Source of the DNA: a bacterium | Lineage (GTDB): Archaea > Thermoplasmatota > Thermoplasmata > Lutacidiplasmatales > UBA184 | Length of the DNA: 34,262 nucleotides | Assembly (NCBI GenBank): GCA_027309555.1 | Contig: DAIDCO010000019.1 | Span: 1-34,262 of the forward strand | Direction of reading: 5' to 3' | In this document: piece after piece, positions 22,094 to 29,050 of the stretch | How the letters are laid out: each line of letters begins with the position of its first letter | Numbering within the stretch: the stretch's first letter is position 1 | Position numbers and translations under genes: made by a program | Notes under the pieces: model-generated | What the model saw: only the letters and a program-made list of their open reading frames with translations | Databases searched by the model: none | What the model was told of the DNA's origin: nothing

Positions 22094-22115
22094 GCGAAGG
22101 ACCAGGTTCGGGGGG

Positions 22116-22125
22116 GTTCAAGAGG
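22116..22125 (-). promoter_or_regulatory. TATA-like box of the 44-aa membrane protein
   Basis: CCTCTTGAAC on the minus strand differs at one base from the box of the 42-aa gene, at the same distance (27 bases) from its start. Confidence 0.5.
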
Positions 22126-22168
22126 CCGTCGTTGGTTCCCGGCTCGGGCGCGGTAGGCGCTGCGCGCC

Positions 22169-23086
22169 CTAGGCGTCCGTCGGGGCTGACGCTGCGCTCT
22201 TCGCGGACTTCCCCCCACGCTTCCCGTGCACAGCCGCGGGGGGGCTCTCCGTTCCCGTGCCGGACTCGGCCGCCTCGGGAGCCGTAGCTCCGTGGGCCGG
22301 AGCGTCGGGGGCCTCGGTCTTTGTCGGCTCCTCCTTCTTCTCCGCGACGGGAGTAACGTACTCCTCGACCACGCGAATCACGGAGGGACGGAGATGGCTA
22401 CGGATCCGGTCGACCACCCGGGGCTTCGCCGCGAGCCAGGCAATGTCGAACTTCGAGCGCTCGGGGAGCTTCAGCGTGATCGACTTCTCGTGGTGCTCGA
22501 CGTCGAATTCGGTGGCGCGGCCGTACTGGAGTTCGAGGATCGCCCGCACCTGGTCGGCGGGGTCGCTGATCCGCTCGAGGATCTTCACTTTCGCCCGGAC
22601 CTTGCGGCCCGCGAACGGGGGATTGAAGTCGACGCGGACCCGGGCGGCGGTGAGCGTCACGACCCGCCCGCGACGACCTTCGATCGTAAGGATCGTCCCC
22701 ACATCGAGGTGCGCATCCTCCCGCCGCATCTCGGGGAGGCGCTCGATCTCGTGCATGGAGAACAGTTCGATCAGGTTCGGGTCCCGCTCCCCGAACGCAT
22801 CGGCCGGGGCGAACTCCCGTTCAACCTCTTCGCCCACCTTGAGCCCGACCAGCGAGTTCTCGATCCCCGACGGGAACCGATCTCCCCCGACCTCGTGCGG
22901 TCGCGGGCCAAAGGAGAATCCCTCGGGCGACGGGATGCTCTCCTTCTGGGCCACTTCCTCGTGCGTCGTGTCGAGCAGTTCGGTCTTGCCTCCGGATTCG
23001 GACCACAGGTCATACTCGATGCGCACGAGGTCGCCCGCCCGGGTCGTGTTCGCCGGGGCGTGCGCCGCGGAAGACTCAGGCGACAT
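22169..23086 (-). CDS. FKBP-type peptidyl-prolyl isomerase, long archaeal (SlyD-like) form
   Basis: This 305-aa protein has an FKBP core at about residues 17-160. It includes GDLVRIEYDLW, GGDRFPSGIENSLVGLKVGEEVEREF (equivalent to the E-x-L-x-G-M-x-x-G-E segment) and the insert-in-flap chaperone domain DVGTILTIEGRRGRVVTLTAARVRVDFNPPFAGRKV. A second alpha/beta region (160-235), found in the long archaeal FKBPs, follows. The last 70 residues are a Lys/Glu/Ala/Pro low-complexity tail, probably disordered. It should assist protein folding in the cytoplasm. Start ATG 23086 lies 28 bases from a TATA-like box. Confidence 0.88.
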   Translation of the reverse strand: MSPESSAAHAPANTTRAGDLVRIEYDLWSESGGKTELLDTTHEEVAQKESIPSPEGFSFGPRPHEVGGDRFPSGIENSLVGLKVGEEVEREFAPADAFGERDPNLIELFSMHEIERLPEMRREDAHLDVGTILTIEGRRGRVVTLTAARVRVDFNPPFAGRKVRAKVKILERISDPADQVRAILELQYGRATEFDVEHHEKSITLKLPERSKFDIAWLAAKPRVVDRIRSHLRPSVIRVVEEYVTPVAEKKEEPTKTEAPDAPAHGATAPEAAESGTGTESPPAAVHGKRGGKSAKSAASAPTDA

Positions 23087-23108
23087 GGCCCCGCCGAACC
23101 GGGGGGTA

Positions 23109-23118
23109 GGATAAGGTT
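23109..23118 (-). promoter_or_regulatory. TATA-like box of the FKBP gene
   Basis: AACCTTATCC on the minus strand is centred about 28 bases before ATG 23086. Confidence 0.5.
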
Positions 23119-23162
23119 TTCCCGGCGATGGGGACCCCAGCGGTCGGGAGCGGCGGATCGGG

Positions 23163-23996
23163 TCAACGGACGGGAGGTGCGGCCCCGCGGGCCACGCGTC
23201 GCCAACGGACGGAGGCGTGGAGGAGCGCGATCGGCTTCAGAGCGGCCTCGACGTACCGGAGCGGGTGGGGCACGGGGTGGCGGGCCTCCCCGAGCCGCCC
23301 TCGTAATCCGCCGTTCTTGAGGAGCGACATCGCCATCGCGAGTAGGTAGCGGTACCGCTTCGCGAGCCAGCGTCGGTAGCTCGTCTCCGTGCTCTTGTCG
23401 TGGTAGACCCAGGCCTCGGGGACGAACGTCCCGCGGAGTCCCCCCGCGAGCGCCCGAGTCTCGAGGTCGTGGTCCTCCGCGTACGGGATACGGGGATCGA
23501 AGCCGAGCCGTCGCAGGTCCGCCGTGCGCCACGCCGTGTTCTGCAGCGGCAGGTACGCGACGCTCGTTGCCACCAGGTCCTCGTAGATCGACCGCTCGAG
23601 GAGCTCATAGTACCGCTCAATGGAGGTCCGGGCCGGTCTCAGCGGGCGGGTGGGTCCCCCGGTGAATCCCGCACGTCCGTCCTCGATCGGCCCCACGAGG
23701 CGCCCGAGCCAATCGGCGGGCGCGACCTCGTCCGAATCGAGGAACGCAGTCAGCTCCTCTCCGATCCGCTCGAGGGCCCCCGCGCGCGCCCCGACGATCC
23801 CGTTCGGGAACCGCCCCACCTCGACCACGAGCGACGGAGCGCGGGAACGGGCCGCATCGAGGAGGCCGGCCGGGGTCGTCGGGGCGGCGGCAAGGAACAC
23901 CCGGTCCGGTCGACGCGCCTGCGTCTCGAGCGATGCGAGGGCGTTCGGGAGGCGTGGGTCGTCTCCTACCGCGATCTCTACGCAGACGGTTGCCAA
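23163..23996 (-). CDS. Family 2 glycosyltransferase
   Basis: This 277-aa GT-A fold enzyme has an N-terminal strand VCVEIAVGDDPRLPNALASLETQ, the nucleotide-sugar segment ELTAFLDSDE (DxD-like DSD), and the acceptor-site PYAEDHDLETRAL (ED motif). After these come basic, partly hydrophobic helices (about residues 210-260) that may sit on the membrane. It would transfer a sugar to a lipid carrier or glycan. It is divergent from the next glycosyltransferase gene across 93 bases. Its own TATA box is weak (CGTATCC near 24009-24015 on the minus strand). Confidence 0.82.
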   Translation of the reverse strand: MATVCVEIAVGDDPRLPNALASLETQARRPDRVFLAAAPTTPAGLLDAARSRAPSLVVEVGRFPNGIVGARAGALERIGEELTAFLDSDEVAPADWLGRLVGPIEDGRAGFTGGPTRPLRPARTSIERYYELLERSIYEDLVATSVAYLPLQNTAWRTADLRRLGFDPRIPYAEDHDLETRALAGGLRGTFVPEAWVYHDKSTETSYRRWLAKRYRYLLAMAMSLLKNGGLRGRLGEARHPVPHPLRYVEAALKPIALLHASVRWRRVARGAAPPVR

Positions 23997-24060
23997 GGAC
24001 GCTCCGGGGATACGGCCGGGTCCGGACCCGGCTGCGCTCCTGGACCGGAGCGCGCCAAGG

Positions 24061-24069
24061 GCTTAATCT
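24061..24069 (+). promoter_or_regulatory. TATA-like box of the GT4 gene
   Basis: GCTTAATCT is centred about 25 bases before GTG 24090. Confidence 0.5.
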
Positions 24070-24089
24070 CAGGGGCCCCTAGTACGGCC

Positions 24090-25124
24090 GTGCGGATCGT
24101 CCTAATCGGAGGGGGAGTCCATCCGATCCCCCCGACGGGGTACGGCGCGATCGAGCGGATCCTTACCGACCTTCGGACTGCCCTCGAAGCGGCGGGGGCC
24201 GAGGTCCGAATCCTGAACCGGGTCCGGCATCGGCGGATGCGGGACGAGTACCCCTTTGCGTGGGAGCTCCCCCGGCTGCTCCGCAGCGAGCCGTACGACA
24301 TCCTTCACGCCCACACTCCGGTCGTCGCGAACCGGCTGGCGCTCGGACGGTACCCGTACGTTTACACCTCGCACTCCCGCCACTGGTACTACCGGGAACG
24401 GCTCTCGCACCGGTGGGGGTATTGGCTCGAGCGTCGGGCCGTGCGCGGAGCCCGATCGGTGGTCGCCCTGACAGAACCCCTCGCCCGCACGATGCGCGCA
24501 ACGGTGCGTCCCCCACTGCCCCCCATCGGGGTGGTGCCGTTCGGCGTCGACTCAGTGCGGTTCACGCCCCGATGGGAGCTGCGCTCGGGCACCCGCGCGC
24601 TCGGCGTCGGGGTCGTCGCGCCGTTCAAACGCTGGCACCTCGCGGCCACGGCCCTGCGCGAGACGGGCGCGACGCTGCGCATCGCGGGCCCGATCGTTTC
24701 CCGCGACTACGCGGAAACCGTCCGGCGGGCCGGGCCCCATGTCGAGCTGCTCGGCGAGGTCTCCGAAGAGGAGCTCGCCCAACTCTTCTCGGAGAGCGAT
24801 TTCCTCATCCACCCGAGCGCCGTCGAGATCCTGTCGGCGACGGTGCTCGAGGGTCTTTCCTCGGGACTTCCCGTCCTCGGAGGGAGGGCGGTGGAGGGAG
24901 TGGTCGATCACGGAGTGACCGGCTGGTGCCTGCCCGACGACGAGGCCGGCCTCCAGGCGGGGATCCGCCAGCACGCCCGCAGCCTCGTTTCCGACGCCGA
25001 CCTCCGCCGGACGATGGGCGAGAGCGCGCGTCGGAGCGCCGAAGAACGCTACGCGTGGCCCGGGGTCGCCGCCCGCCACCTCGAGATCTACCGGACCGTG
25101 GCCGCCCTGCGGCCGGTGGGTTGA
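24090..25124 (+). CDS. Family 4 (GT-B) glycosyltransferase
   Basis: This 344-aa protein has the GT-B layout. The N-terminal half contains GGGVHPIPPTGYGAIERI (Gly-rich acceptor loop), DILHAHTP and YVYTSHSRHWYYRE. The C-terminal half holds VGVVAPFKRWHLA and the E-x7-E sugar-nucleotide motif in EILSATVLE, followed by GLPVLGG and HGVTGWC. It is a retaining glycosyltransferase for glycan or glycolipid assembly. GTG 24090 was chosen because homology starts there and the TATA-like box fits. The long open frame upstream lies antisense to the GT2 gene and is not coding. It ends ten bases from the convergent epimerase gene. Confidence 0.88.
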   Translation: MRIVLIGGGVHPIPPTGYGAIERILTDLRTALEAAGAEVRILNRVRHRRMRDEYPFAWELPRLLRSEPYDILHAHTPVVANRLALGRYPYVYTSHSRHWYYRERLSHRWGYWLERRAVRGARSVVALTEPLARTMRATVRPPLPPIGVVPFGVDSVRFTPRWELRSGTRALGVGVVAPFKRWHLAATALRETGATLRIAGPIVSRDYAETVRRAGPHVELLGEVSEEELAQLFSESDFLIHPSAVEILSATVLEGLSSGLPVLGGRAVEGVVDHGVTGWCLPDDEAGLQAGIRQHARSLVSDADLRRTMGESARRSAEERYAWPGVAARHLEIYRTVAALRPVG

Positions 25125-25134
25125 CCGGGCCCCC

Positions 25135-26103
25135 TCAGGCGCGGCGACCCCGCGCGGCGCGCATCTCCTCGATGGTGCGGTCGATCGCCGCCGCGCTCGA
25201 GTATCGCGGCGACCAGCCCAGTTGCCGGATCTTTTCGATCGAGAGGAGTTGCTGGGGGACGTCCCCCGTCCAGCCGCGGTCGCCCCCCGTGTAGTCGATC
25301 CGGGCCGACCCGCCGTGCGCCGCGACGACCTTCTCGGCGATCTCCCGGACCGCGATCCGGTCGGTCGTGCCGAGGTTGTAGACGCTCACCGGCCCGATCG
25401 CCCGGTCCCCGGCGAGCAGCATCGCCTCGACGCAGTCCTCGGTGCGGAGGTAGCTCTTCGCCTGGCGACCATCCCCGAGGACTTCGAGCCGACGGGGGTC
25501 GCGCGAGAGCTTCTCGAAGAAGTCGTAGAGGACCCCGTGGGTCATCCCCGGTCCGATGATGTTCGCGAACCGGAAAAGGCAGCTCTGGATACCGTAGGAG
25601 TGTGCGTAGGCCGAGGCCATCGCCTCGCCGGCGAGCTTCCCGGAGCCGTAGAGCGACTCGGGTTCCAGGGGGGCGTACTCCTCCGGCGTGGGGAACACCT
25701 TCGGGAACCCATAGACCACACTCGAGGAGGAGAAGAAGAAGCGCGGCACATCGTTCTGCCGAGCGGTCTCGAGCACCCGGAAGGTCGCGAGGGTCCCGTG
25801 TTCGAAGTCGATGCGGGGGTCGGCCGACCCCCGCCGGATGTCGGTGTTCGCCGCGAGGTGCCAGACCGCCGAAGCCCCGCGGAACGCCGTGGCGTACGAG
25901 GCGGGTTCGCGCACGTCAGCGACTGTGAGGGAGCACCGCGGGGTGTCGAGGAGGCCGTCGAGATGCTCGCGCTTCCCGCTCGAGAGGTCGTCGACGACGC
26001 GAACCTCGGTGCCCCGGGCGAGCAGGGTACGGACGAGTACCGAGCCGATGGCCCCAGCCCCTCCCGTCACGACCACCGGTCCGGACCTTGCGGGACCCGT
26101 CAT
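25135..26103 (-). CDS. NAD-dependent sugar epimerase/dehydratase (UDP-glucose 4-epimerase-like)
   Basis: This 322-aa extended short-chain dehydrogenase has an NAD-binding TGGAGAIGS near residue 13-21 and the acidic strand-2 end VVDDLSSG. VWHLAANTDIRRG and the catalytic Ser/Tyr/Lys set (SSSSVVYGF, then YGSGKLAGE) follow. NIIGPGMTHGVLYDFFEKL and SYLRTEDCVEAML are typical of archaeal GalE-like epimerases. It probably supplies a sugar nucleotide to the two adjacent glycosyltransferases. ATG 26103 is 26-30 bases downstream of a strong TATA box. Substrate is not certain. Confidence 0.88.
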   Translation of the reverse strand: MTGPARSGPVVVTGGAGAIGSVLVRTLLARGTEVRVVDDLSSGKREHLDGLLDTPRCSLTVADVREPASYATAFRGASAVWHLAANTDIRRGSADPRIDFEHGTLATFRVLETARQNDVPRFFFSSSSVVYGFPKVFPTPEEYAPLEPESLYGSGKLAGEAMASAYAHSYGIQSCLFRFANIIGPGMTHGVLYDFFEKLSRDPRRLEVLGDGRQAKSYLRTEDCVEAMLLAGDRAIGPVSVYNLGTTDRIAVREIAEKVVAAHGGSARIDYTGGDRGWTGDVPQQLLSIEKIRQLGWSPRYSSAAAIDRTIEEMRAARGRRA

Positions 26104-26127
26104 GCGCTCCGCTCGAGTCAGGGAAGC

Positions 26128-26137
26128 ATATATAAAC
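26128..26137. promoter_or_regulatory. Bidirectional TATA box
   Basis: ATATATAAAC inside GCATATATAAACAAA reads as a TATA box on both strands. On the minus strand it is about 29 bases before ATG 26103. On the plus strand it is about 52 bases before ATG 26185, giving a leader of about 25 nt. Confidence 0.55.
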
Positions 26138-26184
26138 AAACGGTCGCCTAAACACGATGCACCGACCGCTCCGGTCGGACGACC

Positions 26185-26409
26185 ATGCGTACCTACGTCC
26201 GGATGACCTTCCATTCCGAAGGCGCGAACCCGCTGAAAGTGCTCGAAGCGATGCGGGCGCTCGGCTTCGAGGAGTCGATGGGGATGCACGATTTCGTCTA
26301 CAAATGGAAGGAGAAGGCGCCCCTCGAGGACGTGCTGCGGCTCATGACCGACATGCACGAGCGCCTCAAGGGCCTCGATGTCCACTACGAGATCACGACG
26401 ATCTCTTGA
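26185..26409 (+). CDS. Small alpha/beta protein of unknown function
   Basis: This 74-aa protein reads beta-alpha-beta-alpha-beta: RTYVRMTFHSEG, NPLKVLEAMRALGF, HDFVYKWKEK, LEDVLRLMTDMHERLKGL, VHYEITTIS. That is the order of a ferredoxin-like fold of the ACT or RAM size class. I do not recognise the family. It is AT-richer and better patterned than the overlapping frame starting at 26157, so I take this frame as real. A winged-helix gene follows 21 bases later, probably in the same operon. Confidence 0.7.
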   Translation: MRTYVRMTFHSEGANPLKVLEAMRALGFEESMGMHDFVYKWKEKAPLEDVLRLMTDMHERLKGLDVHYEITTIS

Positions 26410-26430
26410 CGCGGGCGGCGAGGTAGGGGG

Positions 26431-26823
26431 ATGCCGCAGGAGGACCTCGACCGGATCGAGCGAGTGCTGCTGTTGCATCTGCTCGAACACCGGGGCCAGC
26501 AGATCCGGTTCGAGGCCTCCCAGTGGACGACCGAGTTCGGGATCTTCCGCAAGTTCTCGACCGAGGATCTCGCGGACCTCAAGCAGGCCCTTCGCTCGCT
26601 CGAAATGGGCCGGATGATCTATCGACGGACCCAATATGTCGTCGGCTACTCCGAGCCCAAGCACGTGTACTCGCTGACACCGAGCGGCCACCGCAAGGCG
26701 CTCGAGGTCCAACGGGAGGAGCCGGCCGCGCTCGACGGGGAACCCATCTCCCGCGAAACGGTCGACTCGGACGAGGACCGGCTTCGGGTCCCACCGGCCG
26801 AGCGGCCGTCCCCCGGCGCGTAG
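26431..26823 (+). CDS. Winged-helix DNA-binding protein
   Basis: In this 130-aa protein residues 1-90 form a winged-helix pattern: LDRIERVLLLHLLEHRG, FGIFRKFSTEDLADLKQALRSLEMGRMIYRR, then the wing TQYVVGYSEPKHVYSLTPSGHRKAL (the Y-x-L-T-x-x-G wing end of archaeal regulators). The last 40 residues are acidic and Pro-rich, probably disordered. It is likely a transcription regulator, target unknown. It lies between the 74-aa gene and a GNAT gene that starts six bases after its stop, so the three look like one operon. Confidence 0.75.
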   Translation: MPQEDLDRIERVLLLHLLEHRGQQIRFEASQWTTEFGIFRKFSTEDLADLKQALRSLEMGRMIYRRTQYVVGYSEPKHVYSLTPSGHRKALEVQREEPAALDGEPISRETVDSDEDRLRVPPAERPSPGA

Positions 26824-26829
26824 CCGGCC

Positions 26830-27381
26830 ATGACCGTGCTCGAGGGCCCGACCGTCCGCCTTCGACCGATCGTTCCCGAGGAGTATCGCCGCGTCTTCTC
26901 CTGGTACGACGATCCCGAGGTCGTCGCGCCGTTCGACCGCTTCTTGGTCGACGACTTGGAGTCGTTCGCCCGGGCCGTGGAGGCGGCGGGCAACGACCCC
27001 GCCTCCCTCGCTCCCCGCTTCGGCGTCGAGCGGCGGTCGGAGGGGGACCTCGTAGGAGCGGTCGGGCACTACCGCGCCCATCCGGTCCTCGAGTATGTGG
27101 ACGTCTGGTATCTCCTCGGGGAGCGGTCGGCGCGAGGTCGAGGGGTCGGACGCGAGGCGGTGGGTCTCCTCGTCGACCAGCTCTTCCGCACCACCTCCGT
27201 CGAGCGCGTCGGCGCGACCTGTGACGTCGAGAACGTCGCATCGTACCGCCTCGCCGAGGGGCTCGGCTTCCGTCTCGAGGGCACGATGCGGTCGGCCCTC
27301 TACCACCACGCCCGCTGGCACGACGTCCGGTTCTACGGGGTCACGCGGTCGGAGTGGTCGGCGCGGTCTCGACCAGCCTGA
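26830..27381 (+). CDS. GNAT acetyltransferase, RimJ/RimL-like
   Basis: This 183-aa acetyltransferase of the RimJ/RimL type starts with GPTVRLRPIVPEEY. It has the acetyl-CoA loop RGRGVGREAVGLLV and ends with the ATCDVENVASYRLAEGLGF motif and GTMRSALYHHARWHDVRFYGV. Such enzymes acetylate protein N termini or small amines. It is the last gene of the 74-aa/winged-helix unit. Its end overlaps the convergent alaX gene by 41 bases. Confidence 0.88.
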   Translation: MTVLEGPTVRLRPIVPEEYRRVFSWYDDPEVVAPFDRFLVDDLESFARAVEAAGNDPASLAPRFGVERRSEGDLVGAVGHYRAHPVLEYVDVWYLLGERSARGRGVGREAVGLLVDQLFRTTSVERVGATCDVENVASYRLAEGLGFRLEGTMRSALYHHARWHDVRFYGVTRSEWSARSRPA

Positions 27382-28099
27382 ACTCGACCCGGGTGCTCCC
27401 CGTGAGCCCCGGACGCAGAGGGGCAAACTCGAGGTCTCCGATCTCGCCGGTCGACCGGACGTGCGTTCCGCCGCAGGGGCAGGTGTCCTGCCCTTCGATC
27501 GCGATGACCCGGACCGGGTCGACCTGCGGCGGCAGGGACACGAGTCCCGAGCGTTCCGAGAGGGGGTGGCGATCCCAATCGGACCGAGGCACGAGTCGGA
27601 TGACGACGGGCCGGGGTTCCCCTATCACCGCCCGGACCTCGTCGGCGACGGCCGGGAGAACGCCGGGGGGAAGCGGTCCTTCGAGGTCGAGGGTCGCGCG
27701 CGTCCCGCCAAGGCTGGCCCGGCGGGTCCGAAGTCGGGTGGCCAAGAAGATCCGCGCGCTCACGAGGTGTTGGGCGGTGTGGAGGCGCATGTGCGCGTGG
27801 CGTCGGGTCCAGTCGATGCGGCCCAGGACCTCGGCATCGGGCGCGAGCGAGCGCGCGAACGTGGGCAAGGCCTCGAGCCGGTGGACGACCGCGGAGCCGG
27901 ACTTCGTGACGTCCACTACGTCGGCGCGAGAGCCATCGGCGAGCTCGAGCGTGCCGCGGTCGCTCGGCTGGCCCCCGCCCGTCGGGTAGAAGTACGTTCG
28001 ATCGAGGACCACGGCGCCGGGCGGCCGGGCGACCAGGCGCGCCCGGAACTCCCGCACGTACGCAGAAGGCATGTCCGAAAGGTAGGCGAGCTCGGTCAC
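27341..28099 (-). CDS. alaX: Alanyl-tRNA editing protein AlaX
   Basis: This 252-aa trans-editing enzyme hydrolyses Ser- or Gly-tRNA-Ala. The N-terminal part is the AlaRS-like beta barrel (VVLDRTYFYPTGGGQPSDRG). The zinc site is HTAQH at 107-111, with Cys207/Cys209 and His213 in CPCGGTH. Length and the C-terminal region suit the medium form (AlaX-M), which acts on misacylated tRNA-Ala. GTG 28099 (reading as MTELAYLSD) matches the usual AlaX N terminus. The frame runs on upstream, antisense to PCNA, which is not coding. No clear TATA box is visible before it. Confidence 0.9.
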   Translation of the reverse strand: MTELAYLSDMPSAYVREFRARLVARPPGAVVLDRTYFYPTGGGQPSDRGTLELADGSRADVVDVTKSGSAVVHRLEALPTFARSLAPDAEVLGRIDWTRRHAHMRLHTAQHLVSARIFLATRLRTRRASLGGTRATLDLEGPLPPGVLPAVADEVRAVIGEPRPVVIRLVPRSDWDRHPLSERSGLVSLPPQVDPVRVIAIEGQDTCPCGGTHVRSTGEIGDLEFAPLRPGLTGSTRVEFRLVETAPTTPTA

Positions 28100-28155
28100 G
28101 CGGGGCCGAGCCGTTGGGCGGGGAAGTGCCTTGTGCCGCCCTCGGCACGAAGCAA

Positions 28156-28165
28156 CCTTTTTAGA
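28156..28165 (+). promoter_or_regulatory. TATA-like box of the PCNA gene
   Basis: CCTTTTTAGA is centred about 35 bases before ATG 28196, giving a leader of about 10 nt. Confidence 0.5.
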
Positions 28166-28195
28166 GGGGACCGATGTGTCGCGCCGAGGCCCTGG

Positions 28196-28927
28196 ATGTT
28201 TAAGCTCCGTATCAAGATGGAGAACCTCCGCGAGGTCGTCGAGGTCGTCTCCACCCTCGTCAGTGAGGTCAAGCTCAGTATTTCGAAGGACGGCCTCGAA
28301 GCGAAGGCGGTCGACCCTTCCCACGTCGCGATGCTCGTCCTCAAGCTCCAGAAGGGAGTCTTCGAGGAGTTCACCGGCGAACCGACCGAGATCGGTGTCG
28401 ATGTCGAGAAGCTCAAGGAGGTCCTCCGGCTCTCGAAACCGGGCGACCTGATCGACCTTCAGTTCGACGGCAAGAACCGGCTCATCGCCGGCGTCGGCCG
28501 GCTGACCCGCCAGATGGCGGTCGTCGACCCGGCGGGGATCACGGACCCGAAGGTCCCGAACGTGAGCCCTCCGGCGAGCGTGACCCTCCGAACCGAGGAT
28601 ATGCGCCAGGGGATCCGCGGCAGCGAGAGCTTCACCGACCATGTGACGCTCAGCCTCGAGGCGGACGCCTTCACGATGCATTCGGAGGGCGACACCGACC
28701 GGCTCGACCTCAAGATCCCGAAGGAGGGCCTGACTCGGCTCGAGGTAAAAGAGCCGGTGAAGAGCATGTATCCCCTCGATTTCTTCTCCGCGATGGTAAA
28801 ATCGATCTCCGCGGAGGAGACGACCCTCCACGTTGGCAACGAGTACCCGCTCAAGGTCGAGTTCGCGATGAGCGGCGGCCGGGGCGAGGGCCGCTACCTG
28901 TTGGCGCCTCGCGTCGAAGAGGACTGA
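28196..28927 (+). CDS. pcn: DNA polymerase sliding clamp PCNA
   Basis: This 243-aa clamp encircles DNA and tethers polymerase, Fen1 and ligase. Both PCNA domains are visible: MFKLRIKMENLREVVEVVSTLVSEVKLSISKDGLEAKAVDPSHVAML at the start, with DGLEAKAVDPSHVAM the family signature. The interdomain connector lies near residues 115-130. The C-terminal domain ends GRGEGRYLLAPRVEED, keeping the Y-x-L-A-P-R/K motif that builds the PIP-box pocket. Length is standard. It stands alone, followed by about 120 bases without a gene before the thiolase. Confidence 0.97.
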   Translation: MFKLRIKMENLREVVEVVSTLVSEVKLSISKDGLEAKAVDPSHVAMLVLKLQKGVFEEFTGEPTEIGVDVEKLKEVLRLSKPGDLIDLQFDGKNRLIAGVGRLTRQMAVVDPAGITDPKVPNVSPPASVTLRTEDMRQGIRGSESFTDHVTLSLEADAFTMHSEGDTDRLDLKIPKEGLTRLEVKEPVKSMYPLDFFSAMVKSISAEETTLHVGNEYPLKVEFAMSGGRGEGRYLLAPRVEED

Positions 28928-29020
28928 CCGGTTGGCGTCGCCGCCGCGCAGGATCCGGGGGTTCTGCGCGCGGCGCGGGCGGGGCCGAGTCCGCGTCGGG
29001 AAATCGCGAAATGCCCGCTA

Positions 29021-29030
29021 GCTTCTTAAT
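29021..29030 (+). promoter_or_regulatory. TATA-like box of the thiolase gene
   Basis: GCTTCTTAAT is centred about 25 bases before ATG 29051. Confidence 0.5.
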
Positions 29031-29050
29031 TCGCCGACGGTCGGTCTGCC

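Noticed and set aside
26157-26426. An 89-codon plus-strand frame starting at ATG 26157
   Set aside because: It overlaps the 74-aa frame at 26185, whose alternating strand/helix pattern is far more protein-like. The 89-codon product is Arg/Asp-rich.
25135-27426. A 763-codon frame extending the epimerase upstream to 27426
   Set aside because: It overlaps three well-supported plus-strand genes. The epimerase fold starts at MTGPARSG and a strong TATA box precedes ATG 26103.
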